DNA from: Paenibacillus elgii NBRC 100335
Lineage (GTDB): Bacteria > Bacillota > Bacilli > Paenibacillales > NBRC-103111
Direction: 5' to 3'
DNA length: 64,000 nucleotides
Assembly (NCBI RefSeq): GCF_004000865.1
Contig: NZ_BIMB01000030.1
Location: 1-64,000, forward strand
Below are positions 49,980-58,166 of this stretch, one piece after another (the stretch's first letter is position 1; each line of letters opens with the position of its first letter). Under the pieces are notes generated by a model. That model was given only the letters and a program-made list of their open reading frames with translations. It was not told the DNA's origin and did no database searches. The position numbers were made by a program, and so were the translations under genes.

Positions 49980-51029
49980 CTATTTTATCAATTGCTTAAT
50001 AAGTTCACGATTTCTGCTCTGAAAAATTTCATTGTGGGAAGAAACCATGCCGCTTGCGTGAGCTTCCGGCTGAATGTACAGCTTGGCCTGATTGACTGCA
50101 TTTGCCGCGTCATGAAACGCTCCGGCAATCAAATGCACTTTCCCTTCGTACGAAATAATATCTCCCGCCGCATAAATTCCCGGCTCGGATGTAGCGCTGG
50201 TTGTCTGACCAGCCAGGAAGTATTCGTTCGCCATCTCAAGCTTTACCTCGCTATTTTCCAGCAGCGATCTGTCCCGTTCATAGCCGTGATTGATAATCAC
50301 TTCGTCAATGATCAGCTCCTGTACTTCGCCCGTCTCATGGTTGGTCAGTTCCACCCGCTCAATCTTCTCCTGATTGGAGGCCGCAATCAGCTTCGTAATC
50401 GTTGTGTGAAAGAAGCATTGGGCCGAGCTGTTCAGCAGTTGCTTCACCTGTGCCTCATGCCCGGACAGCGTATCCTTACGATAAGTCAAATATACCTGCT
50501 TGGCGATCGGCTCCAGCTCGTTTGCCCAATCGACCGCCGAGTTTCCTCCGCCGGAAATGATGACGGTTTTATCCTTAAACCGTCTCAGCGATTTGACGGT
50601 ATAGCTCAGGTTGGATACCTCGAACTTCTCGGCGCCCTCCAATTCGATTCTTTGCGGCTCCAAAATTCCCCCACCGATGGCAAGAATGACGGTTTTCGTG
50701 TAATGCTGCTCACCTGCAGAAGTATGCAGGACGAATACGCCGGTTTCGCCGCGTTCAATCCGCTCTACTTTTTGATTCAATACCACAGTAGGATCGAAGG
50801 TTAACCCTTGCTGGACGAGCTGCTCGATCAGCTTCTCGCCGAGCGTTGGCGTCAGACCGCCGACGTCCCAAATCATTTTTTCCGGATAGACATGGACTTT
50901 CCCACCCAGTCTTGGCTGATATTCGATCAGCTTGGTCTTCATTTCTCTTAAGCCGCTGTAAAAGGATGCGAAAAGACCGGCCGGCCCTCCGCCGATAATC
51001 GTGACGTCAAACAGTTCCTCGTTTTTCAT
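49980..51029 (-). CDS. Ferredoxin/flavodoxin-NADP reductase, YumC type
   Basis: 349 residues, thioredoxin-reductase-like fold without the CxxC redox pair. FAD motif IIGGGPAGLFASFYSGLREM, then PRLGGKVHVYPEKMIWDVGG, the NADPH-binding GGGNSAVDWANELEP and PGIYAAGDIISYEGKVHLIA. This is the Bacillus YumC type, which supplies reduced ferredoxin or flavodoxin. Its promoter carries a Fur box, matching an iron-linked role. Confidence 0.92.
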   Translation of the reverse strand: MKNEELFDVTIIGGGPAGLFASFYSGLREMKTKLIEYQPRLGGKVHVYPEKMIWDVGGLTPTLGEKLIEQLVQQGLTFDPTVVLNQKVERIERGETGVFVLHTSAGEQHYTKTVILAIGGGILEPQRIELEGAEKFEVSNLSYTVKSLRRFKDKTVIISGGGNSAVDWANELEPIAKQVYLTYRKDTLSGHEAQVKQLLNSSAQCFFHTTITKLIAASNQEKIERVELTNHETGEVQELIIDEVIINHGYERDRSLLENSEVKLEMANEYFLAGQTTSATSEPGIYAAGDIISYEGKVHLIAGAFHDAANAVNQAKLYIQPEAHASGMVSSHNEIFQSRNRELIKQLIK

Positions 51030-51172
51030 TCGTAATCCTCTCCCTTGTTAAGATTAGCGACGCGCTCTATTCACACACCTCCTGCAATCAACTGGCATTG
51101 CCCGAAGTGCTCATCCGTTCCATTCCGCTGGGACGAGCGATCGCGTTCCCCCTGCTAAAGTCGCACAACTTA

Positions 51173-51206
51173 ATCATACTTGTATTGAGATTGATAATCA
51201 ATATCA
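51173..51206 (-). promoter_or_regulatory. Ferredoxin reductase promoter with Fur box
   Basis: On the minus strand TTGATT, 17-bp spacer, TATGAT. TGATAATCAATATCA (51192-51206) matches the 7-1-7 Fur consensus TGATAATnATTATCA except one position and covers the -35. Confidence 0.75.
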
Positions 51207-51358
51207 ATTATGACTCGTTAAAAAAGGTCTGCGGCGCGGTGGCGGCAGGAAGTTTACATCATTCCTTATAAGTATTAAAGTTAAAAAGAAGGAAGACAGC
51301 CGTTTTCAGAAAACATTTGCCCGAAGGGAACAAGGGTGTCGTGAAGGAGAAATAAACA

Positions 51359-52039
51359 ATGAGTCATGAAATCAACGCCGGCCAGGAACAGATGGGGCTG
51401 CGCGTATTGGTGATAACGGCCGTTCCGGCCGAGCGAGATGCCGTGCTGCGCGGGCTGCGGGGCGACGAACGGTTCGACGTCGTGGCTGGAGGCGTCGGTC
51501 CGGCCGCGTCGGCGGCAAGCGCCGCGAAGGCTTTGGCTGCGGCTGAATACGGCATGGTCGTCAGCGCCGGGATCGGCGGGGGCTTTCCCGGCCGGGCGGA
51601 GATTGGCTCGCTGGTGGTGGCTGACGCGATCGTCGCCGCCGATCTGGGCGCCGAGACGCCCGAAGGCTTCCGCAGTGTGGACGAGCTGGGCTTCGGCTCC
51701 AGCCGGATCGCGGTCGATGCCTCTCTCGCTGCGCGGTTGACGGAGGCGCTGCAAAGTGCCGGGCTGCCGGCGCATACGGGTCCGGTGCTCACGGTGTCCA
51801 CCGTGACCGGCACGGCGGCGACCGCCTCGGAGCTGGCGGCCCGGATGCCGGGGGCTGCGGCCGAGGCCATGGAAGGCTTCGGCGTGGCGGTAGCCGCCCG
51901 CGACCGCGGGTTGCCGGCGCTGGAGCTTCGCGCCATCTCGAATGCAGTCGGCCCGCGCGATCGCGAAGCTTGGCGGATCAAAGAGGCGCTGGACGCGCTG
52001 GAAGCGGCGGGCGCAATTTTACTGGAGGTGCTACGATGA
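51359..52039 (+). CDS. mqnB: Futalosine hydrolase
   Basis: 226 residues of the nucleoside phosphorylase fold: VLVITAVPAERDAVLRGL, VVAGGVGPAASAASAAKALA, SAGIGGGFPGRAEIGSLVVA and the late EAMEGFGVAVAARDRG with a purine-ribose contact Glu. MqnB releases hypoxanthine from futalosine in the alternative menaquinone pathway. It overlaps mqnD (ATGA). The other mqn genes are not in this window. Confidence 0.92.
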   Translation: MSHEINAGQEQMGLRVLVITAVPAERDAVLRGLRGDERFDVVAGGVGPAASAASAAKALAAAEYGMVVSAGIGGGFPGRAEIGSLVVADAIVAADLGAETPEGFRSVDELGFGSSRIAVDASLAARLTEALQSAGLPAHTGPVLTVSTVTGTAATASELAARMPGAAAEAMEGFGVAVAARDRGLPALELRAISNAVGPRDREAWRIKEALDALEAAGAILLEVLR

Positions 52040-52875
52040 AGATCGCTTTTTCTCCTTGTCCGAATGATACGTTTGTGTTTCACGCTTGGGTTCACGGGCT
52101 GGTGCCCGGCGCTCCGAAGCTTGATGTGACGTACGCGGATATCGATATTACCAACCGGCTCGCAGCGGAGCCGGGAGGGCCGGACGTGCTCAAAATATCG
52201 TTCGCGGCGCTGCCGTGGGTGCTTTCCGAATACGCACTGCTGCCCTGCGGGGGCGCGCTCGGACGGGGCTGCGGGCCGCTGGTGCTCACGAACAATCCGG
52301 CGGTCAGCGCCGAAGGCCCTGCCGCTTTGGCCGGCCGACGGGTCGCGGTACCGAGCGACCGCTCGACCGCGTACCTGCTGTTCCGCTTGTGGGCGGCGCA
52401 GCAGGTGCCGGGCGGCGTGGGCGAGATCGTCGTGATGCCGTTTCACGAGATTATGCCTGCGGTGCGGGACGGTCAAATCGATGCCGGGCTGGTCATCCAT
52501 GAAGCCCGGTTCACGTACCCTTCGTACGGCTTGACCCTGCTATCTGACTTGGGCAACTGGTGGGAAGCGGACACGGGTCTGCCTATTCCGCTGGGGGCGA
52601 TCATCGCCCGCCGGTCGTTGGACCGCGAGGCGATCGCCGAATGGGCCCGCGCCTCGGTCAAGTACGCGTGGGAGCAACCTCAAGCCTCCCAAGACTACGT
52701 GATGAGCCATGCGCAGGAGCTTTCTCCGGAAGTAGCCCGTGCGCACATCGACCTGTACGTGAACGAATATACGGAGAATCTGGGCGAGAGCGGCTACGGT
52801 GCGGTGGAGGCCTTGCTTGGCCGGGCGGCGAAGGAAGGATTGGTTCCGTCCTTCGACTTGTCCCTGCTGCGTTGA
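52036..52875 (+). CDS. mqnD: 1,4-dihydroxy-6-naphthoate synthase
   Basis: 279 residues from ATG 52036, overlapping the mqnB stop. Starts KIAFSPCPNDTFVFHAWVHG, with DVLKISFAALPWVL, AVPSDRSTAYLLFRLW, QIDAGLVIHEARFTYPSYGL and DLGNWWEADTGLPIPLGAII. It has a periplasmic-binding-protein-like fold and converts cyclic dehypoxanthinyl futalosine. The mqnB-mqnD pair shows that this organism makes menaquinone by the futalosine route. Confidence 0.95.
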   Translation: MKIAFSPCPNDTFVFHAWVHGLVPGAPKLDVTYADIDITNRLAAEPGGPDVLKISFAALPWVLSEYALLPCGGALGRGCGPLVLTNNPAVSAEGPAALAGRRVAVPSDRSTAYLLFRLWAAQQVPGGVGEIVVMPFHEIMPAVRDGQIDAGLVIHEARFTYPSYGLTLLSDLGNWWEADTGLPIPLGAIIARRSLDREAIAEWARASVKYAWEQPQASQDYVMSHAQELSPEVARAHIDLYVNEYTENLGESGYGAVEALLGRAAKEGLVPSFDLSLLR

Positions 52876-52935
52876 GGCGCGGGGCCAATCAGTCAACCGA
52901 CGGATAAATTACATGGTCCGGGAGGCGAGTGACGC

Positions 52936-53520
52936 ATGTCCAGGAAAGAAAGCGAACTGCCGATCTTATTGTTTGCAGACCAGCCGTCTTGGGAAGCTTG
53001 GCTGGAGCAAAATCATGACGCATCGGCCGGAGTAAGGCTGCACCTGGCGAAGAAGCAAGCGGATGTCGTGACGTTAACGTATCAGGAAGCGCTGGAAAGC
53101 GCCTTGTGCTACGGCTGGATCGACAGCCGGAAGGAAGCTTACGACGAGAGCACTTGGCTTCAGCGGTTTACGCCGCGCGGGGCGAAGAGCATTTGGTCCA
53201 AGGTCAATAAGGAAAAAGCGGAAGCGCTGATCGCCAGCGGCCGGATGCAGCCTCCTGGCCTCCGGGCCATTGAAGCCGCGAAGGAGAACGGGCAGTGGGA
53301 CAAGGCGTACGAGTCGGCAAGCCGCGCCACCGTACCCGACGATCTGCAAAGTGAGCTGGACCGCAATCCGCAAGCCAAAGCTTTCTTCGAAGCGCTCGAT
53401 AAACAGAACCGGTTTGCCGTGCTGTTCCGAATCCACAGCGCGAAAAAGGCGGAAACGCGGGCAAAACGAATTCAGCAATTCGTAACGATGCTGGAGCGCG
53501 GCGAGAAGATTTACCCGTAG
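52936..53520 (+). CDS. YdeI/OmpD-associated family protein
   Basis: 194 residues. PILLFADQPSWEAWLEQNHD, LTYQEALESALCYGWIDSRK and STWLQRFTPRGAKSIWSKVN form the family core, with a helical C-terminus (RIHSAKKAETRAKRIQQFVT). Relatives are called bacteriocin-protection proteins, but the biochemical role is unknown. Follows mqnD by 60 bp in the same direction, probably by chance. Confidence 0.87.
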   Translation: MSRKESELPILLFADQPSWEAWLEQNHDASAGVRLHLAKKQADVVTLTYQEALESALCYGWIDSRKEAYDESTWLQRFTPRGAKSIWSKVNKEKAEALIASGRMQPPGLRAIEAAKENGQWDKAYESASRATVPDDLQSELDRNPQAKAFFEALDKQNRFAVLFRIHSAKKAETRAKRIQQFVTMLERGEKIYP

Positions 53521-53661
53521 AAGCGAATAAGCGAGGCCTTCGGCCCCCGAGGGTCTCGCAAAATTTTTAATCTTATTTTAATCTTCGCTTCAGTTAAAAT
53601 TAAGGCAGACCGGTTACGATAGGCCTCAAGTATGGGGAAGGCTTGATATATTCGCGCTCTA

Positions 53662-53684
53662 TTACACTACTATATGTAGTGTAA
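53662..53684. promoter_or_regulatory. Operator dyad 1 before the YceI-like gene
   Basis: TTACACTAC and GTAGTGTAA, perfect 9-bp arms separated by TATAT. Same half-sites as the dyad 101 bp downstream. It resembles BlaI/MecI-type dyads but has a 5-base instead of a 4-base centre, so the regulator family is uncertain. Confidence 0.7.
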
Positions 53685-53763
53685 CCGTCGCCGATGGTGC
53701 TATACTGATGAAGTGGAACTCGATGGTTTTTTGCATCAGCGTGCGGGGTTTTTTATCGCCAAT

Positions 53764-53784
53764 AACACTACACAACGTAGTGTT
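53764..53784. promoter_or_regulatory. Operator dyad 2 before the YceI-like gene
   Basis: AACACTAC and GTAGTGTT, perfect 8-bp arms around ACAAC, about 77 bp before the YceI-like start. The rest of the gap 53521-53860 shows no gene. Confidence 0.7.
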
Positions 53785-53860
53785 TCCGGGGGCCAAGCGT
53801 ATCTGCCCATGAAGAAAACAGGCTGCATCGCAGCTCATATGACGAGGAGGAAAAATCATT

Positions 53861-54535
53861 ATGAAACTGAAGTTGGTCGCTTTTGCCGTAGGTGCTGTCG
53901 TCGTCGTCGGAGGGGGCTATGCCGCTTACGATTATTATGCCGGGAACCACGTTGCGGTACAGAACGTCATTCCTGCGAATGCTTCGGCGCAGGCCGCCGG
54001 GGGAGCCGTTGAAGCAAGCAAGCTGGACGGGCAGTGGAACATCAGCACGGATTCCAAAGTATACTTCTCGGTCACGACCTCCAAGGAAACCGTGAATTTT
54101 GAAGGCAGCGCGGTGAAAGGAAGCTGGGCGCTCCATTCGTCCGATCCGTCCAAGATGAAAGCCGAGGCGGCGCTCGACCTCAAATCGATCTCGTCCGGCA
54201 ACTCGCAAAGGGACGAGCATGTCCGGGGGGAGAAGTTCCTGAACGCCGCTGCGAACCCCGAAGCCAAATTTACATTAAAGTCAATCGAGAACTTCCCCAA
54301 GACGTGGAAAGAGGGGGAGAAGGTTTCCTTCGATATGACCGGCACGCTTACCGTGAATGGCAAACCCAAGGACGTCACGTTCAAGAGCGACGCGGTTTAT
54401 AGCCAAGACGCGATCCGTATGGAAGGCAGCACGGTCGTTACCTTCGAAGATTTCGGTTTGAAAAATCCTCACGCGGTTGTCGTATCTACCGAGAACAATG
54501 TGACCGTGCAATTAAGACTCATCCTGAAAAAATAA
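53861..54535 (+). CDS. YceI-like lipocalin-fold protein, membrane anchored
   Basis: 224 residues. An N-terminal membrane helix (LVAFAVGAVVVVGGGYAAYD) is followed by the YceI beta-barrel: DGQWNISTDSKVYFSVTTSK, NSQRDEHVRGEKFLNAAANP, EAKFTLKSIENFP and VTFEDFGLKNPHAVVV. YceI-type proteins bind polyisoprenoid or similar lipids. The barrel would face outward. Strong AGGAGG site. The twin operators upstream indicate tight regulation by an unlinked repressor. Confidence 0.92.
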   Translation: MKLKLVAFAVGAVVVVGGGYAAYDYYAGNHVAVQNVIPANASAQAAGGAVEASKLDGQWNISTDSKVYFSVTTSKETVNFEGSAVKGSWALHSSDPSKMKAEAALDLKSISSGNSQRDEHVRGEKFLNAAANPEAKFTLKSIENFPKTWKEGEKVSFDMTGTLTVNGKPKDVTFKSDAVYSQDAIRMEGSTVVTFEDFGLKNPHAVVVSTENNVTVQLRLILKK

Positions 54536-54645
54536 ACTGTCCGTACACCGCAATCGCGCATTCATTGGCTGCCGGACACGAAGCCGCATAACCGCAGCGT
54601 GAGATGTTGATGGCGCTCATCCGGGACGGTGAATGCCGGTGAAGC

Positions 54646-54675
54646 TTGCCAACCGCCCGTCCGGTATGGTAAAGT
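54646..54675 (+). promoter_or_regulatory. Promoter of the ABC-F leader
   Basis: TTGCCA (54646-54651), 18-bp spacer and TAAAGT (54670-54675), with an upstream TG giving an extended -10. Confidence 0.45.
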
Positions 54676-54709
54676 TGTAAATAACTTGAACAAGAGGAGG
54701 TGAGGTAGG

Positions 54710-54853
54710 ATGAATCACGAGATGGTGAACAACCGTATTAGCCAGCTGTTGATGCTTTTGGCTGGCATTGTGCATGCTTTTTCCGTCAACGGGAGAGGTC
54801 TGTCCAAAAATGCCTATACGGTTTCACCATTCGCGAAAATAATCCTACCTTAA
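54710..54853 (+). CDS. 47-residue leader peptide upstream of ABC-F gene
   Basis: ATG 54710 follows a strong AGAGGAGGTGAGG site. The peptide reads MNHEMVNNRISQLLMLLAGI, then VHAFSVNGRGLSKNAYTVSP and FAKIILP. Near its 3' end CCTATACGG (54813-54821) can pair with CCGTAGG in the left arm of the terminator downstream, which would disrupt it. This is the layout of ribosome-stalling attenuators found before ABC-F antibiotic-resistance genes. Confidence 0.65.
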   Translation: MNHEMVNNRISQLLMLLAGIVHAFSVNGRGLSKNAYTVSPFAKIILP

Positions 54854-54874
54854 CCGCAAACGGATGTTAGTCCG

Positions 54875-54909
54875 AAGAGCCGTAGGGATTTTTTCCTGCG
54901 GCTCTTTTT
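54875..54909 (+). terminator. Attenuator terminator before the ABC-F gene
   Basis: AAGAGCCGTAGG (54875-54886) and CCTGCGGCTCTT (54895-54906) form a 12-bp stem with one wobble, followed by TTT. It lies between the leader ORF and the ABC-F ribosome site. Confidence 0.85.
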
Positions 54910-54952
54910 GTTGCATACAGAGGTTAGGATCATACTAGGAGGATTCCTTAAG

Positions 54953-56899
54953 ATGATCGTTAACTGTCAAAATATAAAAGCGTACCATGGCGCACAGCTT
55001 GTTCTTGAAGACGTAAACTTGGATATTCAGCAAGGCGAACGTATCGGACTGATCGGCCGCAACGGCAGCGGCAAATCGACTTTGCTGCAATTGATCGCGG
55101 GACGGCTTCGTCCCGACGCCGGGCAGCTTACGGTCCGGAAAGGGACCCGAATCGGCTATTTGACGCAAATTCCGGCGGAATTCGAAGGCCGGACCGTCTA
55201 TGACGTGCTGGCTCTCGGCCATCGGGAGCTGCTGGAGTGCCGCTTGAAAATGGCGGAGCTGGAGAAGCTCATGTCGGAGCCTGGCACCTCCGACAGCCCG
55301 GACCGGTTGGCCGGCTGGTTGGAGCAGTACGCGGCGCTGCAGGAGAAGTTCGAGCGCGAGGGCGGCTACGAGCTGGATGCCGTCATCGAGCGGGTCGCCG
55401 ACGGCCTGCGCATTGACCGCGGCAGCTATGCCCAGACGTACGCCACGCTATCGGGAGGAGAGAAGACCCGCATCAATCTGGCCTCGCAGCTGATTCGCAA
55501 GCCCGAGCTGCTGCTGCTGGACGAACCGACGAATCACCTTGATCTGCACGGCGTCGAATGGCTGGAGGACTATTTAACCCAGTACGACGGTTCGTGCCTG
55601 ATCGTCTCGCACGACCGGTATTTTCTGGACCGGGTCGTCACGAAGATTGTCGAGCTGGAGGATGGCGAATCGCAGTCGTACTTCACCAACTATACCGGCT
55701 ATATGAAGGAGAAGGAGGCGCGGCTGCTTCAGCAGTTCGCCGACTATCAGGAGCAGCAGAAAAAGATCAAGAAGATGATGGAGACGATCAAGCAGCTGGA
55801 AACGTGGGGGCGGATCGGCGACAACGGGAAGTTTTTCCGGCGGGCGGCTTCGATGCAAAAGGCGTTGGACCGCATGGAGAAGCTGAAACGACCGATGCTG
55901 GAGGCGAAGAGCGCCGATTTCGGGCTGACGCAGGCGGACCGTTCGGGACGCAAGGTCGTGACGCTGGAAGGAATCGGCAAAAGCTACGGAGGCCGGAAGC
56001 TGCTGGACGCGGTCGACGGAGCGCTGGCTTACGGCGACAAGGTTATGCTTATCGGGAAGAACGGGTCGGGAAAATCGACCTTGTTCAAGCTGATCCTCGG
56101 CGAGGAAGCCGTCGATGAGGGGCGCTTCGAATGGGGTGCGCGCGTGGACATCGGCTATTTGGCCCAGCAGGAATACCCGGATGGGCCGAAGAAGTCGGTG
56201 CTGGACTATTTCCGCAGCGAAGCAGGGCTGGAGGAAGGAGAGGCTCGGGGGATTCTGGCCAAATATTTGTTTTACGGCCCGGATGTGTTCAAGTCGATCC
56301 ATCTGCTGTCGGGCGGGGAATGGACGCGGCTGAGGCTGGCGCTGCTGGTGCTTCGCAAGCCGAATCTGCTGCTGCTCGACGAGCCGACGAACCACTTGGA
56401 TATCGCCTCGCGGGAAGCGCTGGAGGAAGCGCTGGAGACGTTCCCGGGCACCGTGCTCGCCATCTCGCATGACCGGTATTTCATCAACCGGCTGGCCGGA
56501 CGCATCTGGGAGCTGGACCAAGGCAGGATCACCGTCTATCTGGGCAGCTTCGACGAGTATCAGGAGAAGCGGAAGCAGCGCGGCAGCTGGGGCGTTCAGA
56601 GCGGGGCAGCCGCCTCTCCTGTGGCCGTGAAGGCCAAGGTTGCTGTTCCAGCCGCGGCGCAGGGCAGGACGAACGGGCGCGGGAAAGCGGCGGACCGCGA
56701 GCGGGAGCGCGACACGCTGGAGCGGGCCATTGTCCAGGCGGAGGAACGGCTCGCCGCCTTGGATGCTGCTATGCAGGAGCAGGAGCAGGAGGCGGGTACG
56801 GATACGCGTTCGCTTAGCGAGCGATGGGCGGAGCGGGAAGCTGCGCAGGAAGAGCTTGACCGCCTCTATGAGCAATGGTTGGCAATGGGAGAGGAGTAG
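54953..56899 (+). CDS. ABC-F family ATPase, ribosome-protection type candidate
   Basis: 648 residues from ATG 54953 (TAGGAGG upstream). Two ABC domains without membrane segments: Walker A GRNGSGKST, signature LSGGEKTRINLA, LLLDEPTNHLD; then GKNGSGKST, LSGGEWTRLRLALL, LLLDEPTNHLD. The ~80-residue linker (KEKEARLLQQFADYQEQQKK onwards) is the arm that reaches into the ribosome. A basic coiled C-terminal extension follows residue 545. The signature LSGGEWTRLR differs slightly from the common LSGGQ. Known ABC-F proteins rescue stalled ribosomes or dislodge antibiotics. The leader ORF and terminator favour an inducible resistance role. Confidence 0.9.
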   Translation: MIVNCQNIKAYHGAQLVLEDVNLDIQQGERIGLIGRNGSGKSTLLQLIAGRLRPDAGQLTVRKGTRIGYLTQIPAEFEGRTVYDVLALGHRELLECRLKMAELEKLMSEPGTSDSPDRLAGWLEQYAALQEKFEREGGYELDAVIERVADGLRIDRGSYAQTYATLSGGEKTRINLASQLIRKPELLLLDEPTNHLDLHGVEWLEDYLTQYDGSCLIVSHDRYFLDRVVTKIVELEDGESQSYFTNYTGYMKEKEARLLQQFADYQEQQKKIKKMMETIKQLETWGRIGDNGKFFRRAASMQKALDRMEKLKRPMLEAKSADFGLTQADRSGRKVVTLEGIGKSYGGRKLLDAVDGALAYGDKVMLIGKNGSGKSTLFKLILGEEAVDEGRFEWGARVDIGYLAQQEYPDGPKKSVLDYFRSEAGLEEGEARGILAKYLFYGPDVFKSIHLLSGGEWTRLRLALLVLRKPNLLLLDEPTNHLDIASREALEEALETFPGTVLAISHDRYFINRLAGRIWELDQGRITVYLGSFDEYQEKRKQRGSWGVQSGAAASPVAVKAKVAVPAAAQGRTNGRGKAADRERERDTLERAIVQAEERLAALDAAMQEQEQEAGTDTRSLSERWAEREAAQEELDRLYEQWLAMGEE

Positions 56900-56912
56900 G
56901 CAGGGCAAAGAC

Positions 56913-56960
56913 AAAGGACCGTTTCGCGCCAGAGGATGAGGCGTGGAACGGTCCTTTTTT
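56913..56960 (+). terminator. Terminator after the ABC-F gene
   Basis: AAAGGACCGTT (56913-56923) and AACGGTCCTTT (56947-56957) followed by T residues. It also lies 14 bp beyond the gluQRS stop in the opposite direction. Confidence 0.85.
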
Positions 56961-56973
56961 GGTTAAAATATAT

Positions 56974-57939
56974 TCAAGCGCTGGCGGTCAGAAGGCCGAG
57001 CGTCTCCCGGCTTAAAGCAATTCGTTGGCCGGAGAGGCGTTCCAGCGTGAATAGCGGAACCAGCTCAGCCGCTTTTGCCGGTTCGGGGCGGTCGAGCAGG
57101 CCGGCTGCATAAGCCAAATGGCCGATCAGCCGCTCCGGCGGAATGCCGGCGGCGCGGAGAGTGGCCAGAGAGAGGCTGCGGTCCCGCTTGGACAATCTGC
57201 CGCCCTCCGGACCACAGAGCAGCGGAACGTGGCAGAAGCTCGGCGGAGCCGCCTCCAGCAGCTCGTACAAGACGAGCTGCCTCGGGGTCGAATCGAGAAG
57301 ATCCGCTCCCCGCAGCACATCAGTGATCTCCATGGCGGCATCGTCGACGACGACCGCCAACTGGTAGCTGAACTGTCCGTCCGCGCGTTTGACGACAAAA
57401 TCGCCGAGAGCGCCGGGCAGCACGTGCTGTACGCCCGCCATGCCGTCCGCGAAGGAGAAGGAGCGCTCCGGAACGGCCACCCGCAAGGACGGGGGCTTAA
57501 TCTGGGCTTTGCGCGCGCGGTCCTCTTCGCTGAGCGCCTTGCACAGCCCAGTATAAACGGAGCCTTCCGAGGCAAGGCCATGCGGGGCGCTGGCGATGGC
57601 GGCCAGCTCCGCCCGGCTGCAATAGCAAGGATAGAGCCGTCCGCTGCGCTCCAAGCGCCGGACCGCCTGTTCATACAGCTCCAGCCGCTGGCTTTGCAGA
57701 TAGGGCCCGTAAAGGCCGCCGGTGGCTGGACCTTCGTCCCAGTCCAATCCCATCCAGGTTAGATCTTCTACGATGAGCTGAGTATATTCCGGGCGGGAGC
57801 GAGGCCCGTCGATATCCTCGATACGCAGTACGAACGTACCGGAGGCGTGCCGCATTTGCAGCCAGGCGAGCAGCGCCGTAAAGGCGTTGCCGATATGCAT
57901 CGGTCCCGAAGGCGTCGGGGCGAACCGTCCGCGTCTCAT
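56974..57939 (-). CDS. gluQRS: Glutamyl-queuosine tRNA(Asp) synthetase
   Basis: 321 residues, about the size of the GluRS catalytic core without an anticodon-binding domain. RFAPTPSGPMHIGNAFTALL has the HIGH-like HIGN, LYPCYCSRAEL with the later YTGLC supplies the Cys zinc site, and GGRLSKRDRSLSL is the KMSKS counterpart. The enzyme attaches glutamate to queuosine at position 34 of tRNA-Asp. Its substrate tRNA gene lies 210 bp upstream on the same strand. Ribosome site GAGGTGATTCG. Confidence 0.95.
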   Translation of the reverse strand: MRRGRFAPTPSGPMHIGNAFTALLAWLQMRHASGTFVLRIEDIDGPRSRPEYTQLIVEDLTWMGLDWDEGPATGGLYGPYLQSQRLELYEQAVRRLERSGRLYPCYCSRAELAAIASAPHGLASEGSVYTGLCKALSEEDRARKAQIKPPSLRVAVPERSFSFADGMAGVQHVLPGALGDFVVKRADGQFSYQLAVVVDDAAMEITDVLRGADLLDSTPRQLVLYELLEAAPPSFCHVPLLCGPEGGRLSKRDRSLSLATLRAAGIPPERLIGHLAYAAGLLDRPEPAKAAELVPLFTLERLSGQRIALSRETLGLLTASA

Positions 57940-57958
57940 CGAATCACCTCGCAGGTAT

Positions 57959-57984
57959 ACAAAAAAGAGCAGGATCTCCCCTGC
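57959..57984 (-). terminator. Terminator between tRNA-Asp and gluQRS
   Basis: On the minus strand GCAGG (complement of 57980-57984) and CCTGC flank a short loop, then TCTTTTTT. It ends about 10 bases before the gluQRS ribosome site, so readthrough would decide gluQRS expression from the tRNA promoter. Confidence 0.7.
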
Positions 57985-58010
57985 CCGGTTGGTTATGTAT
58001 GATGTATGTG

Positions 58011-58051
58011 ATCCCTTGCAATGAAGTTAATCATGGCGGAGCCGACGGGAT
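58011..58051. repeat. Duplicated 3' end of tRNA-Asp, copy A
   Basis: ATCCCTTGCAATGAAGTTAA, then TCATGGCGGAGCCGACGGGAT. It repeats 58125-58166 (copy B) with a single-base indel; copy B contains the true tRNA 3' end with CCA. The spacing is about 114 bp. Confidence 0.85.
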
Positions 58052-58124
58052 ACTCTCCGTTTCACTCCGAGACTGCGAAGTAACGCTATCGAAGTGAACG
58101 CTCCGACGAACCCTATGGGTTCTC

Positions 58125-58166
58125 ATCCCTTGCAATGAAGTTAATCAATGGCGGAGCCGACGGGAT
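58125..58166. repeat. Duplicated 3' end of tRNA-Asp, copy B
   Basis: Includes the last ~18 nt of tRNA-Asp and 24 bp downstream. The pair looks like an attachment-site duplication or an unequal-crossing remnant. The intervening ~73 bp hold no gene. Confidence 0.85.

Noticed and set aside
51364-52500. Open frame opposite mqnB-mqnD (378 codons)
   Set aside because: Covers two convincingly identified genes on the other strand; GC-rich DNA makes long antisense frames common.
55574-56914. Open frame of 446 codons opposite the ABC-F gene
   Set aside because: Antisense to conserved ATPase motifs, compositionally biased (Leu, Arg, Pro), and no start signal.
57966-58148. A second tRNA gene at the repeated tRNA-Asp 3' end
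   Set aside because: Only the 3' part (T-arm edge and acceptor strand) is duplicated; no anticodon arm or matching 5' acceptor strand is present.
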